Assembly: GCA_964559835.1 (NCBI GenBank)
Contig: CAZLJE010000003.1
Location: 124,001 to 188,000 of the forward strand
Length of the DNA stretch: 64,000 nucleotides
Source of the DNA: DAISJI01 sp964559835
GTDB lineage: Bacteria > Acidobacteriota > Terriglobia > Terriglobales > Acidobacteriaceae
Direction of reading: 5' to 3'
Positions 61,701 to 64,000 of this stretch are shown here, in pieces. The notes below the pieces were generated by a model. That model made no database searches, was not told the DNA's origin, and saw nothing but the letters and a program-made list of their open reading frames with translations. The position numbers were made by a program, and so were the translations under genes. The stretch's first letter is position 1; every line of letters starts with the position of its first letter.

Positions 61701-62381
61701 GAGAGCATCGCGCGCGCGGAGGTGACGCTGGAACCGAATGGCAGCTTGCGCGCTGATATTACGATCCTGCTGGGAGCGTGGCGGGGGTCGCAGATGCGCG
61801 GAATACTGGCGGGGATCGAGCAGTCACAGCGCGGGCATTTCTACCAGCAGCTTGCGGCGCGCATCTTCCCCGGCGCGGAAGACGTGACGGGCGAGGCAAA
61901 GAACGAGAACAGCCCGGAGAAGTCTCTGGAGCTGACGGTGCATTGTTCAGCGCCGAAGTTTGTGAACCTGGCGAACGGCACGGCAGATTTGGAACAACTG
62001 GTGCCGACGCTCGGACTGAGGAAGATGTACGCGAATAGCGGAGCGCGGCAGTCGGCGCTGTACGTGGACACACCGCTGTTCGAGACGGCGACGTTCCGGA
62101 TCCATCTGCCGGAGGGAGTGTCGATCGCGCGGCGGGCGAAGGACGTGCAAGTGACGAACGAGTTCGGCAAATACTCGGTGACGTTCCGCGAGCCCGAGCC
62201 GGGAGTGCTGGAAGTGCGGAGGGCGTTTGATATTCCGGTGCAGATCGTGCCGGCAAAGAAGTTTGCCGACTTCGCGCGCTTCGCGAGCCAGATCGATGAG
62301 GCGGAGCGGCAGAAGATCGGGCTGGAAGCGGAGCGGACGAGCGCGACGAATAAGACAAAGGCATTGCCGATTGCCGATTGA
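58770..62381 (+). CDS. Second DUF3857 exported protein, transglutaminase cysteine missing
   Basis: A protein of about 1203 aa starting at GTG 58770 (overlapping the previous stop), or at ATG 58830. The first codons are read from AGTACTAAGTACTAAGTACC repeat words, followed by a hydrophobic LVAFGFVMSSSLIAVSQ signal segment. TPR-like helices and a carbohydrate-binding-like beta segment lie in the first ~600 residues. DUF3857 spans about 610-830 (LWPDGTVSLYVHRVTRALDR, YGEVELPSGGEVLELRTVRA). The transglutaminase position reads NGEGSRTAALLALARAAGLK where the first paralogue has FGDCKDKASL, so the Cys is lost. It looks like a non-catalytic partner of the upstream protein. Confidence 0.83.
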   Translation: MKRVLSTKYQVLRLVAFGFVMSSSLIAVSQPKRAVAIPAFAQALFERSDLPAARAGAQAALKQNPRNVDAQFVEMEAAALEADTPAVLDAAVRLIEIRTAQHDDRVAIAAARINDLAANTEEFRAVLPRIEAALLRPHAQAFLLRSALLKAAMDGLRDVNASHVAGEAGILTDWRAAGPFGEYPNLDFPRAWPPQRDQLMGGASDGHRVELFRFDDGEFRLPEYFGKSGVYYAMAESNAAGQAIVRTESAGTIEVFVDGESVLRQDGRFRVTPATATQAIRLKPGTHKVLVKFLATAVPFRVSIERGTNVPTSAKGGQIWGTEAQYVAAAKKFWEGDHAGAITAFQQLRSAEASSASAWMLYRAWTRAEANGPAVGSMLDEVVRQSPDALAAEYEMAARAHADGRTDDALAHLDKVVRGRPRFVPAQDLMGKLAVEMHWPVRAMHAMEILVDIHPSCDVLRRAQRFFAGYARYDRGKKVDDDLSQCALDSIAYADTLSDQGRHAEAATAAQKFVAQHPLDRTARERLARELALAGKAAQARTAIEELAEMAPNSDRYRRLAAAAKTDVLALLDDRGTNPHALETEPFYAKYRRDGVEMVKQAANRRFSGGPALRILDDQVARLWPDGTVSLYVHRVTRALDRGGVEKYGEVELPSGGEVLELRTVRADGSIAEPEMTREKSTISMPALLPGDAVDEEYVVHYGDTDGIDAHAAAFTHTFGSFHAPILYSKLVVLTPASERQTIVASGAAPGFTESRNGDIHVRVWEKNDIAQSVEETASAKTDVLPAVRLVPALQRGWEDVRDNLRETTVDAERIGPHVEMVAAELRGDSDDVLARETYRTVTTTLRSSTSSFDDDVPSAEETFANGEGSRTAALLALARAAGLKADLVLARNAGTSGPTTPEEDAYTRPLVRFRLRDAQGGTHEAIVDAETDGQPFGALAPNVAHNDSLLVTLPDEKHNASVEAAILKLPTNHAIDESIARAEVTLEPNGSLRADITILLGAWRGSQMRGILAGIEQSQRGHFYQQLAARIFPGAEDVTGEAKNENSPEKSLELTVHCSAPKFVNLANGTADLEQLVPTLGLRKMYANSGARQSALYVDTPLFETATFRIHLPEGVSIARRAKDVQVTNEFGKYSVTFREPEPGVLEVRRAFDIPVQIVPAKKFADFARFASQIDEAERQKIGLEAERTSATNKTKALPIAD

Positions 62382-62399
62382 TGATTGCCGATTGAAAAG

Positions 62400-62490
62400 C
62401 ATTCACCACTAAGGACACGAAGGGACACGAAGGAAAACAAAGGAAGACTCACCACAAAGGGCACGAAGGGACACAAAGGAAAGCAAGAAG
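62400..62490. repeat. CACCACTAAGGACACGAAGG word array
   Basis: CACTAAGGACACGAAGGGAC, ACGAAGGAAAACAAAGGAAG, CACCACAAAGGGCACGAAGG: the reverse-strand form of the CTTCGTGTCC family. Confidence 0.82.
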
Positions 62491-62502
62491 GAAAACAACG
62501 AG

Positions 62503-62536
62503 AGGGCCGGTCGACGTGACCGGCCCTTAGTTTTTG
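62503..62536 (+). terminator. Intrinsic terminator of the DUF3857 operon
   Basis: Stem AGGGCCGGTC / GACCGGCCCT with a GACGT-centred loop, followed by TAGTTTTTGTG. Placed about 120 bases after the last stop codon of the pair. Confidence 0.9.
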
Positions 62537-62546
62537 TGAAGGAATT

Positions 62547-62575
62547 GTGTCGCCAGGCAAGCCTGGCTAGTACAC
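62547..62575. repeat. 29-bp palindromic element, intergenic copy
   Basis: Identical to the copy at 56118-56146. Lies between the terminator and the 3' end of the S41 protease gene. Confidence 0.92.
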
Positions 62576-62588
62576 CTTCGTTCTTCTT

Positions 62589-64000
62589 CTATTTTCCGCC
62601 GCCGGCTTGCAGTTCGCGGGTCTTATCGCCCTTGATCTGCGCCTTGAGCACTTCCACGGCTTTCTCGAGTTGCGCGTCGCGTCCGGCGAGGAAATCTTCG
62701 GGAAGATTGTCCACGTAAACGTCGGGCGGAACGCCGTAGTTCTCCAGGTTGTAACCCTTCACGTTGTAGAGGCCCGTGCCCGGCGTGCGGATCGACGAAC
62801 CGTCGAGCAGGCGATATGCGCCGGTACCGATCACCGCGCCGTACGTAGGCGTGCCGACGACTTTGCCGAGGCCGAGCGTACGGAAGCCGTCGGGGAAGAC
62901 TTCGGCGTCGCTGGTGGAGCGCTCGTTCTGCATCACCACCATCGGCCCGAAGAAGCCCTGTTGCGGACGCGAGATCATGATCGAATCGCGGCCGCGGGTC
63001 ATCTGGTATTGCTTCTGCCCGAGGATCTCGAGCAGTTCCTGGTCGATGCCGCCGCCGGGGTTGAAGCGCTGGTCGATGATGAGCGCCTTCCTGGAGTGGT
63101 TCTCGACGAACTCGCGCTCGAAGCGGCGTAGCGACGGCGCATCCATGGCGCGGATGTGGACGTAGCCGATCTGGCCGCCGGAGAGCTTGTCGACGATGGC
63201 GCGGCGCTGCGCGACCCAGTCTTCATATTGCAGCGTGGTGTAGGCGCCCTGGCTGGCGGGAACGACGTGGGTCATCCACGCGCCTTCTTTCGCCGGCTTC
63301 GAATTCACGAGGAACTCCATCTTGCGGCCGGGCGAAGAGTTGTAGAACTTCCAGTAGTTGTCGCCGGTCTTGAGGTCGTGGCCATCGACGGCGAGGATGA
63401 AATCGCCGGTGTGGACCTTGACGTACTCGTGGTCGGCGGGACCGTCCTTGTAGATCTTCGTGACCTTGTAGAAGCCGGAGGGATCGGGATCGATCTCGAA
63501 TCCCGGATAGCGGCTCTGGACGCGCTGGTCGCGATCTTCTGCGGATGGGCCCGCGCTGATGCCGGTATGCGAGGCGTTGAGCTCGCCGATCATTTCACTG
63601 ATGATGTTGTGCATCTCCTCCTGGTCGGCGACGTAGTCGAGCATGGGCTCGAAGGTGGCGCGGGCCGCGTCCCAATCGGCGCCGTGCATCTTCGGGTCAT
63701 AGAAGCGGTGCTTCATGATGCGCCAGCTCTCGGCGAAGACCTCCTTGCGCTCGGCGCGATGATCGACTTCGACGCGAACGGCAAAGTTAATCGGACGATG
63801 CTCGTAGCTGCGGGGCGTAGCGAACGCGGCACGTGAGCTGGCAGCGCCCGCGGTGGCCGCGCCGAGTTCGACGACGTTCAAGCGACCGCCCTCCAGATAG
63901 AAGAGCGAGCGGCCGTCGCGAGAAAAAGTGAGGTCGCGAAAGCCGCCGCCGAATCCGCCGGCGGCCGGAGCTTCCTCTTCGTCGCCGCGCGTGGGAGCGG
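62589..64000 (-). CDS. Tricorn-like S41 protease, C-terminal part (5' end outside window)
   Basis: The last ~470 residues of a larger protein on the minus strand; the frame is open to the window edge. Visible order: the end of a beta-propeller-like region (FRDLTFSRDGRSLFYLEGGR), the C1-type helical domain (ESWRIMKHRFYDPKMHGADW), a PDZ domain (YKDGPADHEYVKVHTGDFIL) and the S41 catalytic domain (IGYVHIRAM, LIIDQRFNPGGGIDQELLEI). The nucleophile Ser is expected in NERSTSDAEVFPDGF, comparable to the GSD motif of tricorn protease. Likely periplasmic oligopeptide degradation. Convergent with the DUF3857 pair. Confidence 0.9.
   Translation of the reverse strand, partial: APTRGDEEEAPAAGGFGGGFRDLTFSRDGRSLFYLEGGRLNVVELGAATAGAASSRAAFATPRSYEHRPINFAVRVEVDHRAERKEVFAESWRIMKHRFYDPKMHGADWDAARATFEPMLDYVADQEEMHNIISEMIGELNASHTGISAGPSAEDRDQRVQSRYPGFEIDPDPSGFYKVTKIYKDGPADHEYVKVHTGDFILAVDGHDLKTGDNYWKFYNSSPGRKMEFLVNSKPAKEGAWMTHVVPASQGAYTTLQYEDWVAQRRAIVDKLSGGQIGYVHIRAMDAPSLRRFEREFVENHSRKALIIDQRFNPGGGIDQELLEILGQKQYQMTRGRDSIMISRPQQGFFGPMVVMQNERSTSDAEVFPDGFRTLGLGKVVGTPTYGAVIGTGAYRLLDGSSIRTPGTGLYNVKGYNLENYGVPPDVYVDNLPEDFLAGRDAQLEKAVEVLKAQIKGDKTRELQAGGGK

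Overview
The window is about 60% G+C, gene-dense DNA from a Gram-negative bacterium, most likely an Acidobacteriota member. The main clues are an Oar-like TonB receptor with an N-terminal carboxypeptidase-regulatory domain, two giant DUF3857 proteins, CHRD, SYLF and YVTN-propeller exported proteins, a short cysteine/histidine-motif protein starting MPEIAQLF that I associate with this phylum, and outer-membrane functions (lpxD, an LpxL-like acyltransferase, lptE, lnt). The phylum call is inference from gene content. No rRNA, tRNA, CRISPR array, prophage or insertion sequence was recognised.

Layout. 0-2.5 kb: nitrilase-type amidohydrolase and NCS1 transporter (pyrimidine/hydantoin use). 2.5-5.5 kb, minus strand: phoH-ybeY-corC, the classic ybeZYX order. 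5.9-14 kb: rpsT, small exported proteins, a LuxR regulator with a degenerate receiver, SYLF protein, LpxL-like acyltransferase and lpxD, rarA, GAF-SpoIIE phosphatase. 14-20.6 kb, minus strand: CoA-binding protein, an alanine-rich helical-repeat protein overlapped with an HD hydrolase, a CDF transporter, prfB with an intact programmed +1 frameshift, and lnt. 20.6-28.7 kb: a 57-aa membrane peptide coupled to an APC permease with a USP-like tail, a RibD-like reductase, a DehI-like protein, a P-loop NTPase plus SpoU methyltransferase, a four-helix-bundle protein, tsaC and ydcF. 28.8-34.5 kb: TonB receptor, cyclase-family protein, YVTN lipoprotein. 34.6-44.7 kb: CHRD, DinB, Ku, DUF92, an N-acyl-D-amino-acid deacylase-like protein, acyl-CoA dehydrogenase, MBL hydrolase, meaB. 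44.8-50.1 kb: ABM monooxygenase, mce, tsaB, rimI, DUF465 protein, and an overlapping psd-pssA-Asd-like operon. 50.2-52.8 kb: two frameshifted genes and repeats. 52.8-64 kb: lptE-holA, an exported protein, the DUF3857 pair and the 3' part of a tricorn-like S41 protease.

The most unusual property is what lies between the genes. Many gaps are filled by arrays of short degenerate words, in several families (ATTTGTGATT, GGTAATTGGT, AGTACTGAGT, GGCACATGGC, AGAATTAAGA, GGAATACG, CTTCGTGTCC...GTGGTGAA). They are very often arranged as left arm, spacer and complementary right arm, so they can fold into long stems. Besides these there are discrete elements: a CCACCCTAGC hairpin (four copies), a 26-bp GAGCGAAGTCGAAGG element (three copies, two of them nested inside other repeats), and a 29-bp palindromic element with two copies fused in frame inside a protein gene. 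Several genes start or end inside these repeats, so repeat DNA has become coding sequence. Many other genes lack a Shine-Dalgarno sequence but carry a TAnnnT-like hexamer 8-12 bases before the start codon.
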